Shown: in pieces, positions 14,445 through 22,569 of the stretch | Layout: every line of letters starts with the position of its first letter | How positions within the stretch are numbered: the stretch's first letter is position 1 | Assembly: GCF_004364325.1 (NCBI RefSeq) | Contig: NZ_SOCP01000006.1 | Coordinates: forward strand, 372,001-436,000 | DNA: 64,000 nucleotides | Source: Actinophytocola oryzae | GTDB taxonomy: Bacteria > Actinomycetota > Actinomycetes > Mycobacteriales > Pseudonocardiaceae | Reading direction: 5' to 3' | Made by a program: the position numbers and the translations under genes | The notes under the pieces: generated by a model | Told to the model about the DNA's origin: nothing | Seen by the model: only the letters and a program-made list of their open reading frames with translations | Databases searched by the model: none

Positions 14445-15006
14445 GCGAAAGCGGATCACGTCGGCGAAGATCGTGATCGCCGGTGGTTTCGGGGTGGGCA
14501 AGACGACCTTCGTCGGCTCGATGTCCGAGATCACGCCGCTGCGCACCGAGGCGCTGATGACCAGCGCCAGCGTGGGGATCGACGAGCTGGCGCGGATACC
14601 GGACAAGCTGGCGACGACCGTGGCCATGGACTTCGGCAGGCTCACCCTGGCCGACGACCTGGTGCTCTACGTGTTCGGCACGCCAGGCCAGCACCGCTTC
14701 TGGTTCATGTGGGACGACATCGTGCAGGGCGCCATCGCCGCGGTCGTGCTCGTGGACCCGGAGCGCCTCGCCGACGGCTTCTCGGCGGTCGACTACTTCG
14801 AGTCGCGGCGCATGCCGTTCCTGGTCGCCATCAACGAGTTCGAGGGTGCCCGCCGGTTCACCCCGGAGCAGGTCCGCGAGGCGCTCGTGCTCGACGAGCA
14901 CGTACACATCATCACGTGCGACGCCCGTTCCGCCGAGTCGACGAAACGTGTGCTCATCGCCGCCAGTGAGCATTCACTGTCCACTCTGGATGCCCGCGCG
15001 GGCTGA
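14422..15006 (+). CDS. cvnD: Ras-like small GTPase CvnD (conservon 2)
   Basis: The 194-residue protein has P-loop GGFGVGKTT near residue 20 and the G3-like FGTPGQHRFWFMW. The NKxD position is degenerate (NEFEGA). It is the same family as the GTPase at 9122-9706. The GTG start lies inside the end of cvnC, as in other conservons, and implies coupled translation. Confidence 0.93.
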   Translation: MDYGQPSRRKRITSAKIVIAGGFGVGKTTFVGSMSEITPLRTEALMTSASVGIDELARIPDKLATTVAMDFGRLTLADDLVLYVFGTPGQHRFWFMWDDIVQGAIAAVVLVDPERLADGFSAVDYFESRRMPFLVAINEFEGARRFTPEQVREALVLDEHVHIITCDARSAESTKRVLIAASEHSLSTLDARAG

Positions 15007-15017
15007 GAGGTTCGGTC

Positions 15018-15782
15018 ATGGTCCACCAATTCGAGATGGGCGTCTGGCTGCTGTTCCTGGCGTACGTCACGTCGGCGGTCGGAGCCACCATCGGCCTCGC
15101 GTGCGCCAACCAGGCCCGCGCGGCCACGGGCGGCAGGCGCTTCGGCTGGCTGGCGCTCGCGGCCGTGTCGGTCGGCGGCGTCGCCGTCTGGCTGACGCAC
15201 TTCATCGGCATGCTCGGCTTCGCGACGCCCGGCCAGCCGATCCGCTACGACGTCCCACGCATCCTGCTGTCGGCGCTGCTCGCGATAGCCGTCGTCTTCG
15301 CGGGCCTGCTGGTGTTCGCCGTGGAGCGGCGCTCCGCCCTGTGGCGCCTACTGGCGGCGGGGACCGTCATCGGTCTCGCGATCAACGTCATGCACTACAC
15401 GGGAATGTGGGCGGTGAACATCAAGGGCGACATCAGCTACAACCCGTTCGTGGTCGTGCTGTCGATCCTCGTCGCGGTGGGTGGCGCGATCGCCGCGCTG
15501 TGGTTCACGGTGTCCGCGGAGGGGCTCCCGCAACGCCTGCTGGGCGGCCTGGTCCTGGCGGTGGCGTCGACGGCCATGTACTACCTCGGCATGGCCGCGA
15601 TCGACGTCCGGCTGGACGAGAACGCGCCGGACCCGGCAGGCGTGGAGGTGTTCAGCTTCCTGTTCCCGGTCTTCATCCTGGCGGCGGCCGCCCTGGCGGT
15701 GCCCATCGTGGCGCTCCTGACGACGCCGAGGGAGGACGACCTCGCCGAGGACGGCAGTGCCCTGGTGGCGTCGGTCCAGTAG
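15018..15782 (+). CDS. MHYT-domain integral membrane sensor-like protein
   Basis: The 254-residue protein has about seven membrane segments and three MHYT-type repeats at their edges: THFIGM, MHYTGM and MYYLGM. MHYT domains are thought to bind copper and sense O2, CO or NO. There is no attached output domain such as GGDEF, so it may signal through partners. It follows the conservon 2 GTPase by 11 bases in the same direction and is probably its last operon gene, possibly giving the conservon a gas or redox input. That functional link is inference. Confidence 0.88.
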   Translation: MVHQFEMGVWLLFLAYVTSAVGATIGLACANQARAATGGRRFGWLALAAVSVGGVAVWLTHFIGMLGFATPGQPIRYDVPRILLSALLAIAVVFAGLLVFAVERRSALWRLLAAGTVIGLAINVMHYTGMWAVNIKGDISYNPFVVVLSILVAVGGAIAALWFTVSAEGLPQRLLGGLVLAVASTAMYYLGMAAIDVRLDENAPDPAGVEVFSFLFPVFILAAAALAVPIVALLTTPREDDLAEDGSALVASVQ

Positions 15783-15839
15783 GCGGTGTGTGGGTCGCCA
15801 CCATGGCAGACGGTGGCGATATGGGATAGGAACGGGCTC

Positions 15840-17765
15840 ATGACCGACACACCGCTGTGGAGTCCGGACCCGGCAAGGGCAGACGCGAGCAGGATGGCGG
15901 CGTTCCGTGGCTGGCTGGCCACGGAGCGGGGCGTCGAGGTGGCCGACTACCAGGAACTGTGGGAGTGGTCCACACGGGAGCTGGAGGCGTTCTGGGGCGC
16001 GCTGGCGGAGTTCCTGGGTGTGCGTTTCCACGCGGACTACGAGCGTGTCCTGGGCTCGACGGCCATGCCGGGCGCGGAGTGGTTCCCGGGCAGCACCCTG
16101 AACTACGCGGAACACGCCCTGTCGGTGGGCAGGGACGACGACGTGGCGGTGATCTTCGAACGCGAGGACGGCCTGTCGACGACCCGGACCTACGCCGAGC
16201 TGCGTGCGGAGGTCGCCTCGGTGCGCGCGGCACTGGTGGAGGTGGGCGTCCAGCGGGGTGACCGGGTCGTGGCGCTCGCTCCGAACATGCCGAGGACGCT
16301 GGTGGCCTTCCTGGCGGCGGCGAGCCTCGGCGCGACGTGGTCGTCGTGCTCCCCGGACTTCGGCGTGCGGGCGGTGGCCGACCGCTTCACCCAGATCGAG
16401 CCGGTCGTGCTGTTCGCGGTGGACGGCTACGTGTACAACGGCCGAGAGTTCGACGTCAGGCCCACGATAGCGGCACTCCAGAGTGAGATCCCGTCACTGA
16501 GGGCAACGGTCCTGATCGACTACCTGACCGATGCGACGGCCCCGGACACGATCCCGTGGTCGGAGTTCCAGCGCGAGGGCGAACTGGCCTTCGACCCGGT
16601 GCCGTTCGACCACCCACTGTGGGTGCTGTACTCGTCCGGGACGACGGGCCTGCCGAAGGGGATAGTCCAGGGCCACGGCGGGATCGTCGTAGAGCACCTG
16701 AAGATGCTGGCGCTGCATTCGGACTTCGGCCCGGGTGACCGTTTCTTCTGGTTCACCACCACGGGCTGGATGATGTGGAACTACCTGGTCTCGGCGCTGC
16801 TGGTGGGCGCGACGGCGGTGATGTACGACGGCAGCCCGGCACACCCCGACATGGGCGCGCTGTGGCGCCTGGCCGCCCAGCACAAGGTGACGTACTTCGG
16901 CACGTCGGCCCCGTACATCCAGTCGTGCCTGAAAGCGCACCTGACACCCGCGAGGGACCACGACCTCTCGTCGCTGCGAGCACTCGGCTCGACAGGCGCC
17001 CCCCTGAGCGAGGAGGGCTTCCAGTGGATAGCGGACGAGATTGGCTCGGACGTGCAGATCTGCTCGGTGTCGGGTGGCACGGACCTGTGCACGGCCTTCG
17101 TGGGCTCGGCCCCGGACGTGCCCGTCTGGCGGGGCGAGCTGTCCTGCAGGACGCTGGGAGCGGCCGTCGAGTCCTGGTCCCCGGAGGGAAAACCCCTGGT
17201 GGACGAGGTGGGCGAGCTGGTCATCACGAAGCCGATGCCGTCGATGCCCCTGTACCTGTGGGCGGACGAGGACGGCTCGAAGATGCGGGAGTCCTACTTC
17301 GAGCCCTACCCGGGGGTGTGGCGCCACGGCGACTGGATCCGCATCACCCCCAGGGGCTCGGCAGTGATCTACGGCCGCTCCGACTCGACCCTGAACCGAG
17401 GCGGTGTGCGCATGGGCACGAGCGAGTTCTACCGGGTGGTGGAGGCGTTCGACGAGGTGGCGGACTCGCTGGTCATAGACACGTCAGCGGATCGTGAGGG
17501 CGAACTGGTGTGCTTCCTGGTGCTGGCGGACGGGGTGGCGCTGGAGGAGGTGGAGCCGGCGCTGAGGAAGGCGCTGAGGTCGGCGCTGTCCCCGAGGCAC
17601 GTCCCGGACAGGTTCGTGGTGATAGCCGAGGTACCGAGGACGCTGAACGGCAAGAAGTGCGAGGTCCCGGTGAAGAAGATCCTCGCGGGCGTGCCCCCGG
17701 AGCAGGCCGTGAGCAGGGACGCCCTGGCCAACCCGGCAGCGCTGGAGGCCTTCCTCCCGAGCTAG
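15840..17765 (+). CDS. acsA: Acetoacetyl-CoA synthetase (acetoacetate-CoA ligase)
   Basis: The 641-residue protein is an ANL-superfamily adenylating enzyme. It has the P-loop-like YSSGTTGLPKGIVQ, the aromatic motif FWFTTTGWMMWN, the C-terminal hinge YGRSDSTLNRGGVRMG and the catalytic-Lys region LNGKKCEVPVKK near 603. The N-terminal region (WSPDPARADASRMAAFRGW, and WFPGSTLNYAEH) and the full pattern match acetoacetate-CoA ligases, which convert acetoacetate, ATP and CoA to acetoacetyl-CoA in the cytoplasm. ATG 15840 is taken as the start. It begins 57 bases after the MHYT gene and may have its own promoter. Confidence 0.93.
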   Translation: MTDTPLWSPDPARADASRMAAFRGWLATERGVEVADYQELWEWSTRELEAFWGALAEFLGVRFHADYERVLGSTAMPGAEWFPGSTLNYAEHALSVGRDDDVAVIFEREDGLSTTRTYAELRAEVASVRAALVEVGVQRGDRVVALAPNMPRTLVAFLAAASLGATWSSCSPDFGVRAVADRFTQIEPVVLFAVDGYVYNGREFDVRPTIAALQSEIPSLRATVLIDYLTDATAPDTIPWSEFQREGELAFDPVPFDHPLWVLYSSGTTGLPKGIVQGHGGIVVEHLKMLALHSDFGPGDRFFWFTTTGWMMWNYLVSALLVGATAVMYDGSPAHPDMGALWRLAAQHKVTYFGTSAPYIQSCLKAHLTPARDHDLSSLRALGSTGAPLSEEGFQWIADEIGSDVQICSVSGGTDLCTAFVGSAPDVPVWRGELSCRTLGAAVESWSPEGKPLVDEVGELVITKPMPSMPLYLWADEDGSKMRESYFEPYPGVWRHGDWIRITPRGSAVIYGRSDSTLNRGGVRMGTSEFYRVVEAFDEVADSLVIDTSADREGELVCFLVLADGVALEEVEPALRKALRSALSPRHVPDRFVVIAEVPRTLNGKKCEVPVKKILAGVPPEQAVSRDALANPAALEAFLPS

Positions 17766-17781
17766 AGCCCCCCAGTGTGGT

Positions 17782-17828
17782 CCCCGGAGAACCGCGTGTG
17801 TAGTCTCTTCGACGAGCGGTCTCCGGGG
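17782..17828. repeat. Long inverted repeat overlapping the 5' end of tRNA-Ser
   Basis: CCCCGGAGA at 17782-17790 and TCTCCGGGG at 17820-17828 are perfect complements, with nearby CCGC/GCGG extending the stem. The right arm covers the first two bases of tRNA-Ser(GCU). It may be the terminator of the acetoacetyl-CoA synthetase gene, but there is no T-run and it abuts the tRNA. Confidence 0.5.
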
Positions 17829-17916
17829 AGGCTTCGCCTAGTCTGGTCTATGGCGCCGCACTGCTAATGCGGTTGGGGGCAACCCCTCCCGGGTTCAAAT
17901 CCCGGAGCCTCCGCCA
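17827..17916 (+). tRNA. tRNA-Ser(GCU)
   Basis: A class II tRNA: acceptor GGAGGCT/AGCCTCC, anticodon stem CCGCA/TGCGG around CTGCTAA (anticodon GCU), a long variable arm TTGGGGGCAACCCCT and T arm CCGGG-TTCAAAT-CCCGG. CCA is encoded at 17914-17916. Confidence 0.96.
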
Positions 17917-17927
17917 CAACTGAACAT

Positions 17928-18000
17928 GCGCCCGTAGCTCAACGGATAGAGCATCTGACTACGGATCAGAAGGTTAGGGGTTCGAATCCCTTCGGGCGCG
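17928..18000 (+). tRNA. tRNA-Arg(ACG), second copy
   Basis: Acceptor GCGCCCG/CGGGCGC, anticodon stem TCTGA/TCAGA around CTACGGA (anticodon ACG) and T arm AGGGG-TTCGAAT-CCCTT. This is the canonical actinobacterial tRNA-Arg(ACG) shape. No CCA is encoded. Confidence 0.95.
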
Positions 18001-18026
18001 CTCGTTGCTATGGTTGAGGCAACCGT

Positions 18027-18059
18027 GGGGCCGGACTTTCGAGTCCGGCCCCTCATTTT
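18027..18059 (+). terminator. Intrinsic terminator after the tRNA-Ser/tRNA-Arg pair
   Basis: A ten-pair perfect stem GGGGCCGGAC/GTCCGGCCCC (extended by T-A) with a tight loop is followed by TCATTTTA. It ends the tRNA transcript. Confidence 0.85.
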
Positions 18060-18111
18060 ACTCACCCAGAATCACGCTGTTCGGCGATCGATCCTCCATT
18101 GCCGATAGTGA

Positions 18112-18381
18112 TCACACTCCCAGTGCTGCGAACACGACCGAGGCCACAACAGCGAATACCACCAGCACGAGCGCGATCCACACACGTTCGACGGAGTGGC
18201 GCCGCCTGCCGGCGACCAGCGCGCCTATCGCGAACCCGCCGGCAGCCATCAACGGCACCCCGACCACGACTCCCTCCAGCGTGGAACTGTTAGTGATCAC
18301 GTAGGCCGCGAACAGCGGTCCACCCCCCGCGGTGATCACGGCCACGCGGTTCCGGAGCGGCCCCCACACGTCATCGTTCAC
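18112..18381 (-). CDS. Small hypothetical membrane protein
   Basis: This 89-residue protein has three hydrophobic segments (for example VVVGVPLMAAGGFAIGALVA and VWIALVLVVFAVVASVVFAA) and a basic RRRHSVER loop. GTG 18381 was chosen because GGAGG lies six bases upstream; a longer in-frame start at 18414 lacks such a site. I do not recognise the family. It faces the terminator of the tRNA pair and is divergent from the type VII secretion-like genes that follow. Confidence 0.65.
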   Translation of the reverse strand: MNDDVWGPLRNRVAVITAGGGPLFAAYVITNSSTLEGVVVGVPLMAAGGFAIGALVAGRRRHSVERVWIALVLVVFAVVASVVFAALGV

Positions 18382-18489
18382 CGCATCCTCCAATGGGGCG
18401 ACAAAGCCGCACAACCAAGTCGATTCCTCCCGCCGTGCCCCACGCGTTGTGCGAACCTAACACCGCGACACGACTGAACAGGGGGAACC

Positions 18490-19641
18490 GTGGGCTTCTT
18501 CGTCCGGCCGGAGGCGCTTGACAGCTACGCCAAACTCGTCGAACGCAACGGGATCAACCTGTCGCTGACCAACGTCCACCTCGGTGGCGAATCACGGTTG
18601 GAGAACACCGACGGGGTGTGGATCCAGCACCTGCTCGACGCGCATACAGAGACCGTCGACCGGATACTGACCAGTTTGGCCCAGGGCTTCAATCAGATGG
18701 GCGCGAGCGCCGACGAACTCGCTCGCACAGCCTCGTACTACCGCTCGGTTGACCAGACCCAGGCGGCACGTCTGGATGCCACCTTCGTCGCATCGCCCCG
18801 CCCGCCGCTTGGCGCGCCAGGGCCGGTGTCGACGCAGCGGCCCGGTGAACAGGGGCCGACCGAGGCGATCGCCGGCGACGACATTCGTAACCCGCTGACT
18901 CACCTGACCGAACCGGGCGACCCATCCGACTTCAGTGATCCGTTGGCCCTGTTCAACACCTTGGGTGACTACCCCAGCCCTACGTGGTGGATCAACCAGG
19001 TGCTCGACGACACCATCGGTGTGAACCCCATGGAGTACGTCAACCAGCTCGTCATCGGTGACTGGAAGGGCTTCGCGCGGTGCGGGACCATGTGGGCCCA
19101 ACTCGCCGGCGCGGCTGATGACATCGGTGACAACCTGGACAACGGGCTGCGCTGGCTGGCCGCCGACTGGCAGGGCAAAGCCGGCGATGCGGCGACCTAC
19201 TATTTCGACTATGCCGGCAAGGCGTTGCACAGCCATGCCGATGTGTTTCGTGTGCTGCACAACAAGTACGTGGACATTGCTCGACACGTGTGGCTGTGTT
19301 CGAAGACGCTTGCCGACATCATCAAGGCCATCATGGACACGGCTTTCGTGGCCGGGCTCGCCGTGCTGGCCGGTACGTCTCTCTCCTGGACCGGAGTCGG
19401 TGCCGGTATCTCTTGGAGTGTCGCGGCTTGGGAGTGTTCGCAGATCCTGAAGCTGTGGGGCGAGGCAACCGCCGCGATCTCCGAGATCCAAATGGCGATC
19501 ACCGGCTTCGTCGGAATGGCCACCTCGCCCGACGGAGTCACTCTGCGGGAGATCACCCCGCTGCCGATGCCCGTCGTGGACTACGACCACCCGGGGGTCG
19601 CGCCCGAACCGGCCCGGCCCCGACAGAAGGGAGAGCTGTGA
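18490..19641 (+). CDS. Type VII secretion-related protein with EspC-like and WXG100-like regions
   Basis: The 383-residue protein starts like an ESX secretion target (FFVRPEALDSYAKLVERNG, then a long helix ending in ASYYRSVD). Its second half resembles a WXG100 helical hairpin around GLRWLAADWQGKAGDAATYY (W-x-G), followed by hydrophobic stretches near 278-320. It probably serves as a secreted or membrane-associated substrate or chaperone of a type VII system. GTG 18490 has AGGGGG seven bases upstream. It overlaps the next gene as GTGA, forming a three-gene operon. Confidence 0.78.
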   Translation: MGFFVRPEALDSYAKLVERNGINLSLTNVHLGGESRLENTDGVWIQHLLDAHTETVDRILTSLAQGFNQMGASADELARTASYYRSVDQTQAARLDATFVASPRPPLGAPGPVSTQRPGEQGPTEAIAGDDIRNPLTHLTEPGDPSDFSDPLALFNTLGDYPSPTWWINQVLDDTIGVNPMEYVNQLVIGDWKGFARCGTMWAQLAGAADDIGDNLDNGLRWLAADWQGKAGDAATYYFDYAGKALHSHADVFRVLHNKYVDIARHVWLCSKTLADIIKAIMDTAFVAGLAVLAGTSLSWTGVGAGISWSVAAWECSQILKLWGEATAAISEIQMAITGFVGMATSPDGVTLREITPLPMPVVDYDHPGVAPEPARPRQKGEL

Positions 19642-20042
19642 GCACACGCCCGTTCGACCCGATGGCCGACCTTTCCCTCTCTCCCGTACACAAGGCCGCC
19701 GCGCGCAGGCAACTGGACCTTCTCGCCGAGCAAACCCGCCACCCCGAGTTGCGTGACTTGGCGCGCGACGTGTTGTCCGGCCGGCTGAGCCTGCGTGGCG
19801 CGCTGGTCGACCCGCGGGCCACCGCGGTACTCGACCAGCAGGTCGGCCAGTTCACCGCCTGGTACCACGAACTGTCGGCCGGCGAGCAGGCCGAGCACGA
19901 GCGCCAAGCCGAGCAGTTCGCCGAGGATGCCAGACAGGAGGCCGCCGCCCCCGACCCTCGGCCGTTGCGCTCCCGGCCACGTCCGGACAGCGAGGGCGAC
20001 TGGGAGGAGCCGCGTCCTATCCTCAGAAAGAGGCGGCGATGA
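19638..20042 (+). CDS. Hypothetical protein in a type VII secretion-like operon
   Basis: The 134-residue protein is hydrophilic and helical, with no signal or membrane segment. It contains LRDLARDVLSGRLSLRGALVD and a charged, Arg/Pro-rich tail ending RKRRR. Actinomycete WXG/EspC-type operons often carry a small protein of this kind, whose role is unknown. GTG 19638 overlaps the preceding stop and has AAGGGAG upstream. Its stop overlaps the following lipoprotein start as ATGA. Confidence 0.75.
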   Translation: MSTRPFDPMADLSLSPVHKAAARRQLDLLAEQTRHPELRDLARDVLSGRLSLRGALVDPRATAVLDQQVGQFTAWYHELSAGEQAEHERQAEQFAEDARQEAAAPDPRPLRSRPRPDSEGDWEEPRPILRKRRR

Positions 20043-20578
20043 GCCGACTGGTACTCGGGGTGGTAGTCCTGCTCGTCGCGGCGGGCTGCGCGCGCACGCC
20101 GGCAGACACACCAACGCCACCTACTACCGCCGAGGTCCGGCCGTCGCCCGGCGCGACGGAATGGATGGCGAACCTCTGCGCCGCCGCTACCGATCTACGT
20201 ACCGGCTTGTGGACCAGCGCCAAGGACACCGAGCCGCTACGTCAACGGCTGCGCGACCAACTCGGCACCGCCGCTGACGAGGTAGACGCAACGCTCTCCG
20301 AACTGGCGGCCATCGCAGCCGCACCGGTCGACGGAGGGGACATGGCCGTCACTCAATTCGGCAACGAACTGACTGACCTCCGGGACGCGCTGGTCCGCGG
20401 CCGCGACGAACTGGACGCACTGCCTACGGACGCCAGCGACGAGCGGCTCGGGCAGGTAGTCGGCAAGGTGTGGCCGGATGCCGCTGCCCGGGCGGCAGAC
20501 CCCTTCGCAGGAGTCAAGGTGTCCGACGCGATGCGGGACGCCGCCACCGGATTCGACTGCGCTCCGTTCTCCTTCTGA
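20039..20578 (+). CDS. Putative lipoprotein
   Basis: The 179-residue protein has a lipoprotein signal peptide, MSRLVLGVVVLLVAAGCARTP, with lipobox VAAGC, so Cys19 would be lipidated and the mature part held outside the membrane. The mature domain is helical (LRTGLWTSAKD, LRQRLRDQLGTAADEVDATL) with a second Cys near the end (FDCAPF). It is the third gene of the type VII-like operon. The function is unknown. Confidence 0.82.
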   Translation: MSRLVLGVVVLLVAAGCARTPADTPTPPTTAEVRPSPGATEWMANLCAAATDLRTGLWTSAKDTEPLRQRLRDQLGTAADEVDATLSELAAIAAAPVDGGDMAVTQFGNELTDLRDALVRGRDELDALPTDASDERLGQVVGKVWPDAAARAADPFAGVKVSDAMRDAATGFDCAPFSF

Positions 20579-20744
20579 CGCCGTTCACGAACCAATCGCT
20601 TCGACCGTGAACCGGGCCGATGGCCTCAAAAAACCGCTCGCCGCCGGACCGGCCCACCCGCGACGGTGACAGCGCCATTCGGCACCGGAGCGTGTCATTG
20701 TTTGATGGCATCCCACCGATAGGGTGGCAGGTCGTGCGGAAAGG

Positions 20745-22304
20745 TCAGTGGGGTCTGTTGGGAATTCCGATGAGGACTTCCTTGCCCAGGTACTCCTTGA
20801 TCAGGTAGGTCAGCTTCTCGCCGTCGATCAGTTCCATGCGGCCGTGTTCTCGGGCTTTCTGGAGACAGCCGGAGGCGAACCAGGACGTGGTGATGAGGAT
20901 GCCCCAGCCGGCCTTCTTCTCCTCCATCGCGCCGGCCAGTTCCCGGACGTGGTTGACACCGACCACCCCGCTGTAGCGTTTCGCCTGCACGATGCTCAGC
21001 CCGCCCATCAGTGCCTTTCGCTGGACGATGACCGCGTCCACGCCGTCGTCCTTGCTCTGTTGGGTTGTCCAGCCCTCCGCGCCCTGGGCCTCGAAGATCT
21101 GGCGTACCAGGTGCTCGAAGTTCGTCGGGGACATCTCCATCAGGTCCGGCCGGGAATCCAGCGTCGCCACCGCGTCGAAGCCTTCGACGAACTTGTACTT
21201 GCTCAGGTCGAAATCCAGGATCGGCTCGATCGGTTCGAGCGCGTAGGGGTGGTTCGACACGATCGCCTTCAGGTGTTTCACGCAGGCTTCGGGTGTGACC
21301 TTGCTGAGGTTGTCGTCCTTCGGAAAGGTGTCGCGCTCGACGTTCATACTGATGAGGCAGGGGTATTCCTGTTCACCGGTGGCGGGGTTGATGGCATGGG
21401 TGTGTCCGTTCAGCCCGACCGACTGGAGCTTGGGGTCACTGTCGAACAGGTCCCGTGCACACAGCAGCGCCACCTGGCTGATGACCTTCCGGTACAGCGA
21501 CTCGACCTCCGTACGCGGCCGTGCCGCCGACCGCTCCTCGTCCTTGGTGGTCAGGTACTTGTAGGAGGACACAGTGGGCACCGTGTCGTGGGGCGGCAGC
21601 TCGATCTGGACGACAGCCTGCTCCGCTCGCGGATTGAAGATGACGTCCACTTTCCTGGGGAAGTCCGCAGGCAGCGAAACCCGCGTGAGCACCTGCTTGA
21701 GGTAGGTCTCGATGGCTGCCTTGTCGCGGTCGGCGATGGCTCGGACGTACGCGTTGGCGCTCGCCACGCGGTCTCGCCACTTCTGCTCGTCCGCATTGAT
21801 CCGGTCGGTGTGTTCACTGCACAGAGCCCTCACGCGGCGCTGGCGTTCGGCTTCCTGCCGGACCGCCTCCTGGACTGCTTCGTCGTACTGGACGCGGGCT
21901 GCGGCCTCGGTTCGCTCGTAGCGGGTCGTGCCGCCCAGCATCCTCGCGATCGTGCCAGGGAGCCGGGGTGCGAACCTGTCCCACGTCGGCGTCGGCACGG
22001 GATTCGCCAGCGGTCCGAGGCGCAGCGGCTCGGCCTTGGGGCGCGGCACCTGCGCGAGAATGTCTATGCGTGCCGTTCTGTGCAGTCCGCTCACCAGAAT
22101 TGCGGAAAGCTGGGCCACCCGTTGTTCCAGCTGGGCGTTCTTGTTGTCGACCTCGGCTTGGCGGGAGTCGCGGTACTGCTGTTTCCGTTCCTTCTCCGCA
22201 GCCGCCTTTGCTCGTTCGGCCTCTCTGCGGCGCCGTTCGGCTTCCCGGGCCTGTGCTTGCTGCTGCCGTTCCCATTCCTGCCGCCCACCTCGACTCGTGG
22301 CCAT
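20745..22304 (-). CDS. Mrr-like restriction endonuclease-fold protein with coiled-coil N terminus
   Basis: The 519-residue protein begins with a highly charged coiled coil (about 1-70), has a central region of unknown fold, and ends in an Mrr-type PD-(D/E)xK nuclease domain: MSPTNFEHLVRQIFEAQGAEG, then DDGVDAVIV and SIVQAKRY, giving the D...QxK active site. Mrr-like nucleases cut modified or foreign DNA and act without a partner methylase. ATG 22304 follows AAAGGAC. It lies tail-to-tail with the lipoprotein operon and divergent from the exonuclease gene. Confidence 0.85.
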   Translation of the reverse strand: MATSRGGRQEWERQQQAQAREAERRRREAERAKAAAEKERKQQYRDSRQAEVDNKNAQLEQRVAQLSAILVSGLHRTARIDILAQVPRPKAEPLRLGPLANPVPTPTWDRFAPRLPGTIARMLGGTTRYERTEAAARVQYDEAVQEAVRQEAERQRRVRALCSEHTDRINADEQKWRDRVASANAYVRAIADRDKAAIETYLKQVLTRVSLPADFPRKVDVIFNPRAEQAVVQIELPPHDTVPTVSSYKYLTTKDEERSAARPRTEVESLYRKVISQVALLCARDLFDSDPKLQSVGLNGHTHAINPATGEQEYPCLISMNVERDTFPKDDNLSKVTPEACVKHLKAIVSNHPYALEPIEPILDFDLSKYKFVEGFDAVATLDSRPDLMEMSPTNFEHLVRQIFEAQGAEGWTTQQSKDDGVDAVIVQRKALMGGLSIVQAKRYSGVVGVNHVRELAGAMEEKKAGWGILITTSWFASGCLQKAREHGRMELIDGEKLTYLIKEYLGKEVLIGIPNRPH

Positions 22305-22381
22305 GTCCGGTCCTTTCGCGTTTCCATCAGGTGACGATGTCGACGTTGGTAGCTCGGTTACCGATGGTATTCAGATAGCCC

Positions 22382-22414
22382 CGGACGGACGACGCGTTAC
22401 GCGTACTCCGTCCG
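22382..22414. repeat. Large inverted repeat in the divergent Mrr/exonuclease spacer
   Basis: CGGACGGA and TCCGTCCG are perfect arms around a central palindromic ACGCGT-T-ACGCGT, giving a 33-base structure. It lies 78 bases before the nuclease start and 156 before the exonuclease start, so it could be a shared operator or a leader hairpin. A second, weaker hairpin (AGGC...CCCC/GGGG...GCCT) lies near 22427-22448. Confidence 0.5.
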
Positions 22415-22569
22415 TGTGAAGCTTGAAGGCCTGCCCCGTGGGGGCCTCTCGTGACCACGACAGAAGCAGTAGGACACGGCATGGCATCGATCGGCGCGAA
22501 GGTGCAACACGGCCCGACGGATCAGCGACTGCGGCGAAGTACTGCTGACTTCTGTGGGGATGGTGGATT

